This document shows positions 36,319-44,077 of a DNA stretch of 44,077 nt, in pieces; positions within the stretch are counted from its first letter, which is position 1; each line of letters begins with the position of its first letter. The notes under the pieces are model-generated. The model had not been told where the DNA came from, ran no database searches, and was given only the letters and a program-made list of their open reading frames with translations. The position numbers and the translations under genes were made by a program. Location of the stretch: contig CABYKN010000006.1 of the NCBI GenBank assembly GCA_902519695.1, positions 1 through 44,077 on the forward strand, given 5' to 3'. Source of the DNA: an uncultured Pelagibacteraceae bacterium. Its GTDB lineage: Bacteria; Pseudomonadota; Alphaproteobacteria; Pelagibacterales; Pelagibacteraceae.

Positions 36319-36818
36319 TATCCTCTTTTCTCAATTATTTCAGATATTTTTTTATTTCTTAAATTAGAAATATTTTTTGGCGAGTTTTGTTTTGATAAAG
36401 CCTTTATACATGCCCTAATTACGTTATGAGGGTTTGCTGTACCTAAAGATTTAGCGACAATATCTTTGATCCCGAGTACTTCACAAACAGCTCTAACCGG
36501 GCCACCTGCTATTATGCCAGTTCCTTTTGGAGCAGATCTTAATTTAATTTTTCCTGCACCATCTTTACCATATATGTCATGATGAATTGTTCTGCCATCT
36601 CTTAAAGGTATTTGTATCAATTTTCTTCTAGCTAGTTCGTTTGCTTTTTTAATTGCGTCTGGAACTTGTTTTGCTTTTGCATGTGCAATGCCAATTTTAC
36701 CATTCTGATTTCCTACAACGACTAATGCGGAAAATCCAAATCTTCTTCCACCTTTTACAACTTTAGTTATTCTATTTATGTGAACTAATTTTTCTACAAA
36801 TTCTGTATTTTTTTCCAT
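36318..36818 (-). CDS. rpsE: 30S ribosomal protein S5 (uS5)
   Basis: Small-subunit protein at the mRNA entry site, affecting decoding accuracy. The 166 residues include the double-stranded RNA-binding-like N-terminal part (LVHINRITKVVKGGRRFGFSA), VVVGNQNGKIGIAHAKAKQV, and the C-terminal GPVRAVCEVLGIKDIVAKSLG segment. Start 2 nt after rplR; its stop codon overlaps the rplO start by one base. Confidence 0.98.
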   Translation of the reverse strand: MEKNTEFVEKLVHINRITKVVKGGRRFGFSALVVVGNQNGKIGIAHAKAKQVPDAIKKANELARRKLIQIPLRDGRTIHHDIYGKDGAGKIKLRSAPKGTGIIAGGPVRAVCEVLGIKDIVAKSLGTANPHNVIRACIKALSKQNSPKNISNLRNKKISEIIEKRG

Positions 36819-36820
36819 GT

Positions 36821-37171
36821 TTAAAATTCCATTCCATTTTTTCTCAATGTTTCAGCAAATATTTTAACTCTGCCATGATATTTATAAATGCCTCTATCAA
36901 AGTAAATTTTTTTAATATTTTTTTCATTTGCTTTCTTTGCTAACATTTCAGCTACAATAGTCGACAATTCTGATTTATTTTTTTTTTGTTCTTTAATTCC
37001 CTTATCTATTGATGAAGCTGAAACTAAAGTAATGTTTTTTACATCATCGATTATTTGAGCACTAATATTTTTAGTAGATCTTGAAACACTTAATCTATAT
37101 CTATCTTTAGATACTTTTTTAAGTTTTTTTCGTACTCTAAATTTTTTTCTTTCAATTGTATTTAATCTCAT
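36821..37171 (-). CDS. rplR: 50S ribosomal protein L18 (uL18)
   Basis: Binds 5S rRNA in the central protuberance. The 116 residues show RRKK-like basic N-terminus ([20 protein letters not shown]), [13 protein letters not shown] and the C-terminal [20 protein letters not shown] with GxEF-like NGMEF end. Overlaps rplF by one base in the standard spc-operon order. Confidence 0.97.
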   Translation of the reverse strand: MRLNTIERKKFRVRKKLKKVSKDRYRLSVSRSTKNISAQIIDDVKNITLVSASSIDKGIKEQKKNKSELSTIVAEMLAKKANEKNIKKIYFDRGIYKYHGRVKIFAETLRKNGMEF

Positions 37172-37710
37172 TATTTTTTCTTACCTTCTTTTCTCAAGAT
37201 ATATTGACCTTTTTCTTTTATTCCTTTTCCTTTATATGGCTCTGGAGGTCTAATACTCTTTATCTCTGAAGCTACCATTCCTACTTGTTGTTTGTTTGAA
37301 CCACTAATTTTTAAAGTTGTCTGTTTTTCAACAATTATCTTAATACCATCTGGGATATCATAATTAATATCATGACTAAATCCTAGTTGCATATTTAAAA
37401 CATTTCCTTTTAAAGCTGCTCTAAAACCAACACCTGTAAGTTCAAGTATTTTTTCATAACCACTGCTTGCACCGATTATAGCATTATTAAGTAAACTTCT
37501 ATTCATCCCCCATAATCTTTTTGAGGTATCGTCAAGTTTCTTAGGTTTGATTGATACATCTTTTCCCTCTTTAATATTAAGTTCAAACATTTCTAGATCT
37601 AATGTTATTGATTGTTTTCCTAGCGGGCCCTCAACATTTACTGTATTACCAGATAATAGAACTTTTACTTTTTCTGGTATTGGTATATTTATTTTTCCTA
37701 TTTTAGACAT
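37171..37710 (-). CDS. rplF: 50S ribosomal protein L6 (uL6)
   Basis: Large-subunit protein near the factor-binding site. Two tandem L6 folds are visible in 179 residues: the first with [21 protein letters not shown], the second ending in [19 protein letters not shown], the family signature. Start and stop overlap neighbours rpsH and rplR by one base each. Confidence 0.98.
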   Translation of the reverse strand: MSKIGKINIPIPEKVKVLLSGNTVNVEGPLGKQSITLDLEMFELNIKEGKDVSIKPKKLDDTSKRLWGMNRSLLNNAIIGASSGYEKILELTGVGFRAALKGNVLNMQLGFSHDINYDIPDGIKIIVEKQTTLKISGSNKQQVGMVASEIKSIRPPEPYKGKGIKEKGQYILRKEGKKK

Positions 37711-38102
37711 TAGAATACCTTACAAATAATTTCACCACCAAGCTTTTTCTTTCTAGCATCAACATCAGTCATTACACCTTTGGGCGTAGAAACAATTGCA
37801 ATACCAAGTCCATTATTAATTTTTGGTAAACTGCTTGCGCTTGAAAAAATTCTTCTACCTGGTTTTGAAACCCTTTCAATAGTATTTATAACTGGATTTC
37901 CTGAATTATATTTTAAGTTAATTTCAATAGAGGGTTTTTCTTCATCCTTAATTTTGTAGTCAATAATATAACCTTCAGACTTTAAAACATCAGCGATTTT
38001 AGCCTTAAATTTTGATGATGGTAATGAAACTTTGCTGTGACTCCTCATTTGAGCATTTTTAATTCTTGCTAACATATCACCTATTGGATCGCTTAAACTC
38101 AT
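37710..38102 (-). CDS. rpsH: 30S ribosomal protein S8 (uS8)
   Basis: Binds 16S rRNA helix 21; in enterobacteria it is the spc-operon repressor. The 130 residues start SLSDPIGDMLARIKNAQM and end with the signature GLGIAIVSTPKGVMTDVDARKKKLGGEI block (written here in shortened form: STPKGVMTDVDARK). It follows rpsN with a 10-nt gap. Whether it autoregulates here is unknown. Confidence 0.98.
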   Translation of the reverse strand: MSLSDPIGDMLARIKNAQMRSHSKVSLPSSKFKAKIADVLKSEGYIIDYKIKDEEKPSIEINLKYNSGNPVINTIERVSKPGRRIFSSASSLPKINNGLGIAIVSTPKGVMTDVDARKKKLGGEIICKVF

Positions 38103-38112
38103 ATTTCCCTTT

Positions 38113-38418
38113 CTACCAACTTGATTTTACCATTCCAGGAATTTTACCCTCTAAACCCAGTTGTCTAAGGGCTATTCTTGAAATTTTTAATTTTCGGTAA
38201 ACGCCATGTGGTCTTCCTGTAATTTGACATCTATTCATAACTCTAACTTTTGCAGAATTTCGAGGTAATTTTGATAATTTTTGTTGAGCCTTAAATCTTT
38301 CTTCTAAAGATAATTTTTTATCCATTACTATTTTTTTTAACTTCAATCTTTTCTTATAAAATTTATCTGATAATTTCATTCTTCTATTGTTCTTATTAAT
38401 TGCACTCATTTTAGCCAT
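38113..38418 (-). CDS. rpsN: 30S ribosomal protein S14 (uS14), zinc-free type
   Basis: Head protein of the small subunit. The 101 residues make it the long C-minus type: no CxxC zinc motifs, with [20 protein letters not shown] and a C-terminal [12 protein letters not shown] clear Shine-Dalgarno (GAAGGAG) lies ahead of the ATG at 38418, within the end of rplE. It is in its usual place between rplE and rpsH. Confidence 0.98.
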   Translation of the reverse strand: MAKMSAINKNNRRMKLSDKFYKKRLKLKKIVMDKKLSLEERFKAQQKLSKLPRNSAKVRVMNRCQITGRPHGVYRKLKISRIALRQLGLEGKIPGMVKSSW

Positions 38419-38972
38419 TAATTACTCCTTCTTTCCCTAAATGGAAAATTTAAATGTTTTAGTAATTCAAAACTGTGTTCAACTTTTTGAGATTTAATAA
38501 CAATTGTGATGTCTAAACCTCTAATTTTATCAACTTTATCAAAATTTACTTCTGGAAAAATAATATGTTCTTTAACACCAAACGTATAATTTCCATATTT
38601 ATCGAAGCCGTTAGGGCTTAAACCTCTAAAATCTTTGATTCTTGGTAAAGCTATATTTGTTAATCTATCAATAAATTCATACATTTTATTTTTTCTTAAT
38701 GTTACCTTCAATCCAGAATTGGTATTTTTCCTAGTTTTAAAATTTGCTATAGATTTTCTAAATTTAGTTACAACAGGCATTTGTCCAGTAATATTTGCTA
38801 AATCCTCTTGGCATGATTTCAATATTTTTTGATCATTTCCATCAAGACCTAAACCCATATTTAAAACTATTTTTTGAATTTTTGGACCCATATATAAATT
38901 TTTATAACCAAACTTTTCTTTTAATGTTGGATCAATTTCCTTAGTTATGGTTAGTTTTAATCTTGGTGCCAT
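38418..38972 (-). CDS. rplE: 50S ribosomal protein L5 (uL5)
   Basis: 5S rRNA-binding central-protuberance protein that contacts P-site tRNA. The 184 residues contain the signature [29 protein letters not shown], and the [20 protein letters not shown] block followed by [12 protein letters not shown]. One-base overlaps join it to rplX and rpsN. Confidence 0.98.
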   Translation of the reverse strand: MAPRLKLTITKEIDPTLKEKFGYKNLYMGPKIQKIVLNMGLGLDGNDQKILKSCQEDLANITGQMPVVTKFRKSIANFKTRKNTNSGLKVTLRKNKMYEFIDRLTNIALPRIKDFRGLSPNGFDKYGNYTFGVKEHIIFPEVNFDKVDKIRGLDITIVIKSQKVEHSFELLKHLNFPFRERRSN

Positions 38973-39211
38973 TATTTCTTCGCCTCATTTTTATTTTTGG
39001 TGTCGAAAATTGCTAAATTTGAGAGATGGATAAAGTTTTCTTTTGATATTATTCCACCTTTCTTTTCTTTTGTTGTTTTCACATGTTTTTTTACCATATT
39101 GATTCCTTTGACTTTTGCCCTATTATTTTTTCTATCAATCTCTATTATATCTCCGTCTTTATTCTTATCCTTGCCACTCAATATCTTTACCTTAACACCT
39201 TTTTTAATCAT
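38972..39211 (-). CDS. rplX: 50S ribosomal protein L24 (uL24)
   Basis: Assembly-initiator protein of the large subunit with a KOW motif ([20 protein letters not shown]). The 79-residue protein is shorter than the E. coli protein (about 104), lacking part of the C-terminal extension, but it contains the core [12 protein letters not shown] and [20 protein letters not shown]. It overlaps rplN and rplE by one base each. Confidence 0.96.
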   Translation of the reverse strand: MIKKGVKVKILSGKDKNKDGDIIEIDRKNNRAKVKGINMVKKHVKTTKEKKGGIISKENFIHLSNLAIFDTKNKNEAKK

Positions 39212-39579
39212 TAAAGTACCTCCGGTGCTAAAGAAATTATTTTCATTTGTCCTCTATTTCTTAATTCTCTAGTAACAGGTCCAAAAATCCTGGTGCCTAT
39301 TGGCTCCCCTTTATCATCTGTTAGAACAGCTGCGTTGTTATCAAATCTTACTTTAGACCCATCGTTTCTATGAATGCCTTTTTTTACTCTTACGACAACT
39401 GCTTTATGAACTGCACCTTTTTTAACTTTTCCTTTTGGAATTGCTTCTTTAACAGAAACAACGATTGTATCACCTATACTTGCATATCTTCTTTTGGATC
39501 CTCCTAATACTTTTATACATTCAATCTTTTTTGCACCAGTATTGTCAGCTACAAATAATTCAGTCTGGACTTGTATCAT
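39211..39579 (-). CDS. rplN: 50S ribosomal protein L14 (uL14)
   Basis: Large-subunit interface protein, also the docking site of RsfS. The 122 residues begin [20 protein letters not shown] and include [41 protein letters not shown] and [13 protein letters not shown]. It overlaps rpsQ by 4 nt. Highly conserved, so identification is secure. Confidence 0.98.
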   Translation of the reverse strand: MIQVQTELFVADNTGAKKIECIKVLGGSKRRYASIGDTIVVSVKEAIPKGKVKKGAVHKAVVVRVKKGIHRNDGSKVRFDNNAAVLTDDKGEPIGTRIFGPVTRELRNRGQMKIISLAPEVL

Positions 39580-39812
39580 TTAGAAACTCCTATAACTTCA
39601 AATTTTTTTGACTTTGAATATGGTTTGCACTCTTGAATAGATACTTTATCTCCATTTTTGTATTTATTCTCTTCGTCATGAACACTATATTTTTTTCTAG
39701 CTTTAATTACTTTTTTTAATACTGGATGTTGGTATTTTCGCTCAACTAAAACCGTTATAGTTTTATTTGGTTTATCACTGACAACAATTCCATTTAATAT
39801 TTTTTTAGGCAT
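39576..39812 (-). CDS. rpsQ: 30S ribosomal protein S17 (uS17)
   Basis: OB-fold protein binding 16S rRNA helix 11. The 78 residues contain [40 protein letters not shown] and [20 protein letters not shown], matching the family signature. The start overlaps rpmC by 8 nt (ATGCCTAA) and the end overlaps rplN by 4 nt. Confidence 0.98.
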   Translation of the reverse strand: MPKKILNGIVVSDKPNKTITVLVERKYQHPVLKKVIKARKKYSVHDEENKYKNGDKVSIQECKPYSKSKKFEVIGVSK

Positions 39813-39993
39813 CTTTTCTCACTACTAATGTTTTTAGTCTTGCAATATTCCTCTTTGTTTCACTTATCTTTGATGGACTTTTTATCTGACCGTTAATTTT
39901 TTGAAATCTAAAATTAAAAAGATCTTTTTTTAACTTTTCAATATCTTTCAAAGCTTGTTCTCTAGTCATTTTTTTTATCTCACTTTTTTTCAT
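39805..39993 (-). CDS. rpmC: 50S ribosomal protein L29 (uL29)
   Basis: Two-helix protein beside the exit tunnel. The 62-residue product reads as a coiled helical hairpin, with [20 protein letters not shown] as the family core and [16 protein letters not shown] at the end. It follows rplP with no gap and overlaps rpsQ by 8 nt, the usual S10-operon arrangement. Confidence 0.96.
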   Translation of the reverse strand: MKKSEIKKMTREQALKDIEKLKKDLFNFRFQKINGQIKSPSKISETKRNIARLKTLVVRKDA

Positions 39994-40401
39994 TTAAATT
40001 CTCTTAATAAATTTACATTTTATTGGTAATTTTGCCGAAGCTTTGTAAAGTGCTTCTCTTGCAATCTCTTCTGTTACACCATCTACTTCAAATAAAATTC
40101 TTCCGGGTTTAACTCTGCATGCCCAAAATTCAGGAGATCCCTTACCTTTACCCATTCTTACTTCTGTTGGTTTTTTTGATACTGGTATGTTTGGAAACAT
40201 TCTTGTCCAAACTCTACCTTGTCTTTTCATATGTCTTGTTAATGCAACTCTAGCTGCCTCAATTTGTCTTGATATAATTCTCTCTGGTTGGATAGCTTTT
40301 AAACCAAATGAACCATAATTCATAGAATTACAACGTGAAGCAGAACCGTGGATTCTTCCCTTGTGAGCTTTTCTAAATTTTGTTCTGGTGGGTTGTAGCA
40401 T
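39994..40401 (-). CDS. rplP: 50S ribosomal protein L16 (uL16)
   Basis: Late-assembly protein near the A-site tRNA elbow. The 135 residues start [19 protein letters not shown]; the signatures [20 protein letters not shown] and [20 protein letters not shown] are intact, the latter holding the Arg region hydroxylated in some bacteria. It starts 2 nt after rpsC. Confidence 0.98.
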   Translation of the reverse strand: MLQPTRTKFRKAHKGRIHGSASRCNSMNYGSFGLKAIQPERIISRQIEAARVALTRHMKRQGRVWTRMFPNIPVSKKPTEVRMGKGKGSPEFWACRVKPGRILFEVDGVTEEIAREALYKASAKLPIKCKFIKRI

Positions 40402-40403
40402 TT

Positions 40404-41063
40404 CTATTTTTTATTCCTTTCTTGACTAAATTCTTTTGTAAAAATTTCTCCCTTGTAAATCCAAACTTTAATTCCAATTATTCCATAAGTAGTTAAAGCT
40501 TCTGCTTCAGCATAATCAATATCTGCTCTTAGAGTATGAGAAGGAATACTGCCATCTCTTAACCATTCTGTTCTTGCAATCTCATTTCCACCTAATCTTC
40601 CACTACAAGACACTTTGATACCTTTGGCTCCTAATCTCAATGCTGATTGCATAGCTCTTTTCATTGCTCTTCTATATGAAACACGTTTTACCAACTGTTG
40701 TGCTATATTTTCAGCAACTAAATATGAATTTGTTTCGGGTTTTTTTACTTCTTTAATATTTAATACTATTTCATTAGAGCTTAATCTTGATAATTTACCT
40801 TTAATTTTTTCAATATCACTCCCTTTTTTTCCAATTACAAAACCTGGTCTAGAAGTATAAATTGTGACAAAACATTTTTTTGCTGATCTCTCTATCATCA
40901 CTTTTGAAACACCAGAGTTAATTACATTTTTTTTAATGAATTCTCTAATTTTAAAGTCTTCAATTAAATAGTTTCCAAAATCTTTCTTTTTAGCGTACCA
41001 TATAGAGTCCCATCCTCTATTAATACCTAGTCGCAAACCTACAGGATTAACTTTTTGCCCCAT
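40404..41063 (-). CDS. rpsC: 30S ribosomal protein S3 (uS3)
   Basis: mRNA-entry-tunnel protein with helicase role. The 219 residues begin [19 protein letters not shown]; the KH domain contains [17 protein letters not shown], and the C-terminal domain has [20 protein letters not shown]. It is a little shorter at the C-terminus than the E. coli protein (233). The start overlaps rplV by 17 nt. Confidence 0.98.
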   Translation of the reverse strand: MGQKVNPVGLRLGINRGWDSIWYAKKKDFGNYLIEDFKIREFIKKNVINSGVSKVMIERSAKKCFVTIYTSRPGFVIGKKGSDIEKIKGKLSRLSSNEIVLNIKEVKKPETNSYLVAENIAQQLVKRVSYRRAMKRAMQSALRLGAKGIKVSCSGRLGGNEIARTEWLRDGSIPSHTLRADIDYAEAEALTTYGIIGIKVWIYKGEIFTKEFSQERNKK

Positions 41064-41442
41064 GTTCTTTCTCTTTCTTCATAATTTGTTCACTCAAAAC
41101 TATTGTTACATTTGAGTATGGTTTCATAATTTCCGCAGCTCTACCTTTGGCTCTTGCTCTAAATCTTTTCATTATTACCTGTTTTCCACAGTAAGCTTCT
41201 TTAACTACTAGATTGTCAATATCGTATTGAAAATTATTCTCTGCGTTTGCAACTGCTGATGAGATTGTTTTCTTAACATCATTAGATATCCTTTTTTCAG
41301 AGAAAGACAAATCTCTAATTGCAATTTCTACTTTTTTACCAACTATTGATTTAAGTATAGGTTTTAACTTTCTTATACTTGATCTAACGTTTTTATTTAT
41401 CGATCTAACTTGTTTTAAATCTATATCTTTTTTTTTATTCAT
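41047..41442 (-). CDS. rplV: 50S ribosomal protein L22 (uL22)
   Basis: Exit-tunnel protein whose beta-hairpin ([20 protein letters not shown]) lines the constriction near the macrolide site. The 131 residues have an N-terminal extension (about 17 residues) before the [20 protein letters not shown] core, and the hairpin motif [13 protein letters not shown] is intact. Its end overlaps rpsC by 17 nt. Confidence 0.97.
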   Translation of the reverse strand: MNKKKDIDLKQVRSINKNVRSSIRKLKPILKSIVGKKVEIAIRDLSFSEKRISNDVKKTISSAVANAENNFQYDIDNLVVKEAYCGKQVIMKRFRARAKGRAAEIMKPYSNVTIVLSEQIMKKEKEHGAKS

Positions 41443-41444
41443 TT

Positions 41445-41753
41445 TTATTTCTCATCAGCTCCTTTTGCTCCACCCTCGACTTTTGCTTTTTTATCAGCTG
41501 GAGTATGACCAAAAAATTGTCTTGTTGGAGCAAACTCTCCAAATTTATGTCCTACCATATCTTCAGATACAGTTATTGGTATAAATTTTTTACCGTTATA
41601 AATCAAAAAACTAAATCCAACAAAATCTGGAATTATTGTGGATTTTCTTGACCAAGTTTTGATAGGTTTTTTGTTTGGATCATTTTTAATCTTTTCAACT
41701 TTTTTAATTAAACTCTCCTCAACAAATGGTCCTTTCCAAACCGATCTTGCCAT
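41445..41753 (-). CDS. rpsS: 30S ribosomal protein S19 (uS19)
   Basis: Small-subunit head protein contacting S13 and the intersubunit bridge. The N-terminus [19 protein letters not shown] and the signature [19 protein letters not shown] with [10 protein letters not shown] are diagnostic. A short Gly/Ala/Lys tail brings the length to 102 (E. coli 92). It lies 2 nt after rplB and 2 nt before rplV. Confidence 0.98.
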   Translation of the reverse strand: MARSVWKGPFVEESLIKKVEKIKNDPNKKPIKTWSRKSTIIPDFVGFSFLIYNGKKFIPITVSEDMVGHKFGEFAPTRQFFGHTPADKKAKVEGGAKGADEK

Positions 41754-41755
41754 AG

Positions 41756-42589
41756 TTATCCTCTTTTCTTCTTTCTTCTTCTAATAATAAATTTATCTGT
41801 TCTCTTATTATCTCTTGTTTTTAACCCTTTGGCAGATTGCCCAGTTGGGGATACTGGATGTCTACCTCCAGCAGACTTACCTTCTCCACCGCCGTGTGGA
41901 TGGTCCACAGGATTTTTAACAACGCCTCTAGTATGAGGCCTTCTTCCTAGCCATCTTGATCTACCTGCTTTTCCAATTTTAATATTTTTTTGATCTGGGT
42001 TGGATAAAACTCCTATAGTTGCTAGTGCTCTTGAATCAATCTTTCGAACCTCTCCAGATGTCATTTTTATTATAGAATAGTTCCCATCTATTCCAGAAAT
42101 TGTAACAGAAGAACCAGCAGATCTAGCTATTTTTCCACCCGCTCCTGGTTGTATTTCAACATTATGTATATCAATACCAACTGGAATATCCTGTAATGGT
42201 AAGCAATTACCTACTTTAATCTCTGAAGCTGAACCATTTTGTATTTGATCTCCAATCTTTATTTTTTGTGGTGCCAGATAATAGAATCTTTGATTATCTT
42301 CAAATTTTACCAACATTATATGACATGATCTATTTGGATCGTATTCAATTCTTTCAACAATAGCTTTCATGTCTTTTTTTTTTCTATAAAAATCTATTTT
42401 TCTATACTTATGTTTATGGCCTCCGCCGTGGTTTCTTGAGGTTATTCGACCATAATTATTTCTTCCCTTAGAAGAATAATTTGCGCTTGTTAGTGGTTTA
42501 TAGGGCTTGCCCTTCCATAGGCCCTCTCTACTAGTTAAGATAGTGCCTCTAGTAGATTTTGTATAAGGTTTAAATGTTTTTAAAGCCAT
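41756..42589 (-). CDS. rplB: 50S ribosomal protein L2 (uL2)
   Basis: Core large-subunit protein needed for subunit joining and peptidyl transferase structure. The 277 residues include [10 protein letters not shown] at the N-terminus, [20 protein letters not shown], the OB and SH3-like core, and the signature [20 protein letters not shown] with the conserved functional His near residue 230. It is 3 nt after rplW. Confidence 0.99.
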   Translation of the reverse strand: MALKTFKPYTKSTRGTILTSREGLWKGKPYKPLTSANYSSKGRNNYGRITSRNHGGGHKHKYRKIDFYRKKKDMKAIVERIEYDPNRSCHIMLVKFEDNQRFYYLAPQKIKIGDQIQNGSASEIKVGNCLPLQDIPVGIDIHNVEIQPGAGGKIARSAGSSVTISGIDGNYSIIKMTSGEVRKIDSRALATIGVLSNPDQKNIKIGKAGRSRWLGRRPHTRGVVKNPVDHPHGGGEGKSAGGRHPVSPTGQSAKGLKTRDNKRTDKFIIRRRKKKRG

Positions 42590-42592
42590 ATT

Positions 42593-42886
42593 TTATATTC
42601 CTGTTGTTAAATCAATATTTTGACCCTTTTTAAGAGTAATTATTGCTTTTTTAAAACCTTTCTTTTTAACTTTTTTTCCTCTAGCAGATTTAATTAGAGT
42701 TTTTTTATTAATAATATTAATTTTTGTTACATTTACCTTAAAGATTTTTTCAATTGATCCTTTTAACGTCTTTTTGTTAGCGCTTTGTGGAACTTTAAAT
42801 ATGATTTTATTTTGCTCAGACAAATTTGTTGATTTTTCTGTTACAACAGGGAACAAAATCTTATCGTATAAATTTAGTTTATCCAT
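42593..42886 (-). CDS. rplW: 50S ribosomal protein L23 (uL23)
   Basis: Exit-site protein that docks SRP and trigger factor. The 97 residues contain LYDKILFPVVTEKSTNLSEQ and the signature-type loop (KTLIKSARGKKVKKKGFKKA). The extended beta-hairpin reaching into the tunnel is present. It overlaps rplD by one base. Confidence 0.97.
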   Translation of the reverse strand: MDKLNLYDKILFPVVTEKSTNLSEQNKIIFKVPQSANKKTLKGSIEKIFKVNVTKINIINKKTLIKSARGKKVKKKGFKKAIITLKKGQNIDLTTGI

Positions 42887-43509
42887 TATTGGTACCTTTT
42901 TTCTAATTCTTTAACTGAACTTTCAGTAAAAATAATTTTTTTATATTTAACTAAATCAAATGCGCTGAAATGATTTGCATCTGTTAATTTGACATTTGGA
43001 ATATTCTTTATCGATCTCAAGATATTATCTTTTGATTTCATATCTACAATTAATAATGAGTTATTTGCATCGAACTTTTTTAAAAGCTCAGACATCTCTT
43101 TAGTTTTTTCAATTTTTTTTCCAAAATCATCAAAGATAATTACATTATTTGATTTATTTTTCTCAGTAATAAGTGAAGCTATGCTCATTTTTTTTTCACT
43201 TTTATTTAACTTTCTAGTCTTGTGGTTATCTTCACCTTTTGGTCCATGTGCAATACCACCTCCAATAAATATAGGTGCTTTTTTGCTAGAGTGTCTTGCG
43301 TTACCTGTACCTTTTTGTGAATAAATTTTTGATGTAGAGCCTTTGATTTCATTCCTTTGCTTTGTCTTTGCTTTCCTACCTTTGTAATTTGCGTTTAACT
43401 TATAGATCACACCACTTACTAATTGATTATTAATTTTTGCGCTAAAGATTTTATCTAGAACCTCTATACTTTGTTTTTTTCCATCAATACTCAGTTTATC
43501 TATTTTCAT
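42886..43509 (-). CDS. rplD: 50S ribosomal protein L4 (uL4)
   Basis: Tunnel-lining protein; in E. coli it represses its own S10 operon. The 207 residues contain the loop region KQRNEIKGSTSKIYSQKGTG, NARHSSKKAPIFIGGGIAHGPK and a C-terminal Rossmann-like core. The start follows rplC with no gap. No S10-type leader can be assessed because the operon start lies outside the window. Confidence 0.97.
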   Translation of the reverse strand: MKIDKLSIDGKKQSIEVLDKIFSAKINNQLVSGVIYKLNANYKGRKAKTKQRNEIKGSTSKIYSQKGTGNARHSSKKAPIFIGGGIAHGPKGEDNHKTRKLNKSEKKMSIASLITEKNKSNNVIIFDDFGKKIEKTKEMSELLKKFDANNSLLIVDMKSKDNILRSIKNIPNVKLTDANHFSAFDLVKYKKIIFTESSVKELEKRYQ

Positions 43510-44077
43510 TTACTTTTTCTTTTTATCTGTATTTTTTTTCTGTTTTTCAATTTGCTCTATTTTTTCATCTATTGACATTCTATTAATGTTTTTGACAGAT
43601 TTTCTTATTAAAACCTCCGTATTTTTTGAACCAGGTATAGAGCCTTTTAAATATAATAAATTGTTTTCTTTATCTGTTTTGATCACTTCAATGTTTTGAA
43701 TAGTTCTAATTTTGTCACCCATGTGACCAGCCATTTTTTTTCCTTTAAATACTTTACCCGGATCCTGTCTTTGGCCTGTTGAACCATGAGATCTATGAGA
43801 AATTGAAACACCATGAGTAGCCCTTAATCCTCCAAAATTATGTCTTTTCATTGCTCCTGCAAAGCCCTTGCCTATAGTTTTTGATTTAACATCAACAAAT
43901 TTAACATTCTCAAATATTTCTAATCCAACTTCATTTCCCTCTTTAAAACTATCAGTATTTTCTAGCCTAAACTCTTTTAGCGTCTTCTTTGGTTCAGTAT
44001 TTTTCTTTGCAAAATATCCTTTCATAGCCTTTGTCAATTTAGAGTTCTTAATTTTTCCAAAACCTATTTGGACTGCA
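43510..44077 (-). CDS. rplC: 50S ribosomal protein L3 (uL3), N-terminus cut off by window edge
   Basis: Early-assembly large-subunit protein. The frame stays open to the window edge: upstream of an internal TTG at 44037 I read AVQIGFGKIKNSK, which matches the L3 family (a GYxAVQLGxG-type region), so the true start is outside, probably about 45 residues away. Diagnostic parts are TKAMKGYFAKKNTEPKKTLK, the signature FAGAMKRHNFGGLRATHGVS and GSTGQRQDPGKVFKGKKMAG. A basic Lys/Gln tail closes it. It precedes rplD directly. Confidence 0.97.
   Translation of the reverse strand, partial: AVQIGFGKIKNSKLTKAMKGYFAKKNTEPKKTLKEFRLENTDSFKEGNEVGLEIFENVKFVDVKSKTIGKGFAGAMKRHNFGGLRATHGVSISHRSHGSTGQRQDPGKVFKGKKMAGHMGDKIRTIQNIEVIKTDKENNLLYLKGSIPGSKNTEVLIRKSVKNINRMSIDEKIEQIEKQKKNTDKKKK

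Noticed and set aside
42989-43324. 111-codon open frame on the plus strand opposite rplD
   Set aside because: Phe/Ser/Ile-rich shadow of a Lys-rich ribosomal protein gene; no start signal or family resemblance.
1-44077. CRISPR array, insertion sequences, prophage, toxin-antitoxin or other defence module
   Set aside because: Almost every base belongs to a recognisable housekeeping or metabolic gene; no repeat-spacer pattern, transposase or unknown gene cluster was seen.

Overview
The window is compact, AT-rich (roughly 30% GC by eye) bacterial chromosome. The gene content, gene order and very Lys/Asn/Ile-rich proteins fit an alphaproteobacterium of the SAR11 clade (Candidatus Pelagibacter or a relative). 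The main indicators are near-zero intergenic space (about 1% of the window is outside genes), an alphaproteobacterial dapA-smpB-folK-rsh-pyrE-pdxJ-acpS-lepB cluster, a soxBDAG sarcosine oxidase operon, and a long S10/spc/alpha ribosomal cluster. The taxonomic call is inference from gene order and composition; no rRNA is present to confirm it.

Layout. (1) 1-5821, minus strand: one tightly overlapping operon read dapA > smpB > folK > rsh > pyrE > pdxJ > acpS > lepB (lepB is cut by the window edge). (2) 5857-8058, plus: a periplasmic soluble lytic transglycosylase, followed at once by a tRNA-Ser(GCU) on the minus strand. (3) 8218-13298, plus: soxB-soxD-soxA-soxG, heterotetrameric sarcosine oxidase, preceded by a short leader holding a nested palindrome. 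(4) 13272-19347, minus: gatC > gatA > gatB > O-methyltransferase > trhO-like rhodanese > MATE exporter. (5) 19397-25761, plus: ruvX, pyrB, a dihydroorotase-like gene without the first metal-binding histidines, plsY, topA, ridA-like. (6) 25762-31658, alternating strands: galU > ugd (minus), panC (plus), mgtE (minus), lipB (plus), and a RluC/RluD pseudouridine synthase (minus) that follows rplQ. (7) 31669-44077, minus: ribosomal cluster from rplC (cut at the window edge) to rplQ, with secY, adk and rpoA; rpmD (L30) is missing from its usual place.

How the genes work together. Most are housekeeping: translation (ribosome, GatCAB, SmpB, tRNA-Ser, RNA modification), export (SecY, LepB), pyrimidine synthesis (PyrB, PyrE), cofactors (PdxJ, FolK, PanC, LipB, AcpS), lysine and wall precursors (DapA), wall turnover (Slt), lipid synthesis (PlsY), DNA topology (TopA), and UDP-glucose/UDP-glucuronate supply (GalU, Ugd). 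The sarcosine oxidase operon is the clearest ecological trait: it turns N-methylated osmolyte breakdown products into glycine and C1-tetrahydrofolate.

I see no prophage, insertion sequence, CRISPR array, toxin-antitoxin or defence system, and nothing that amounts to a new multi-gene system. The items worth a second look are small-scale: an Rsh protein lacking the region between TGS and ACT, a dihydroorotase-like protein lacking metal ligands, missing rpmD and rpoZ, a 26-nt perfect palindrome inside the 3' end of lipB, a nested palindrome before soxB, and a promoter-like sequence inside the ribosomal cluster.
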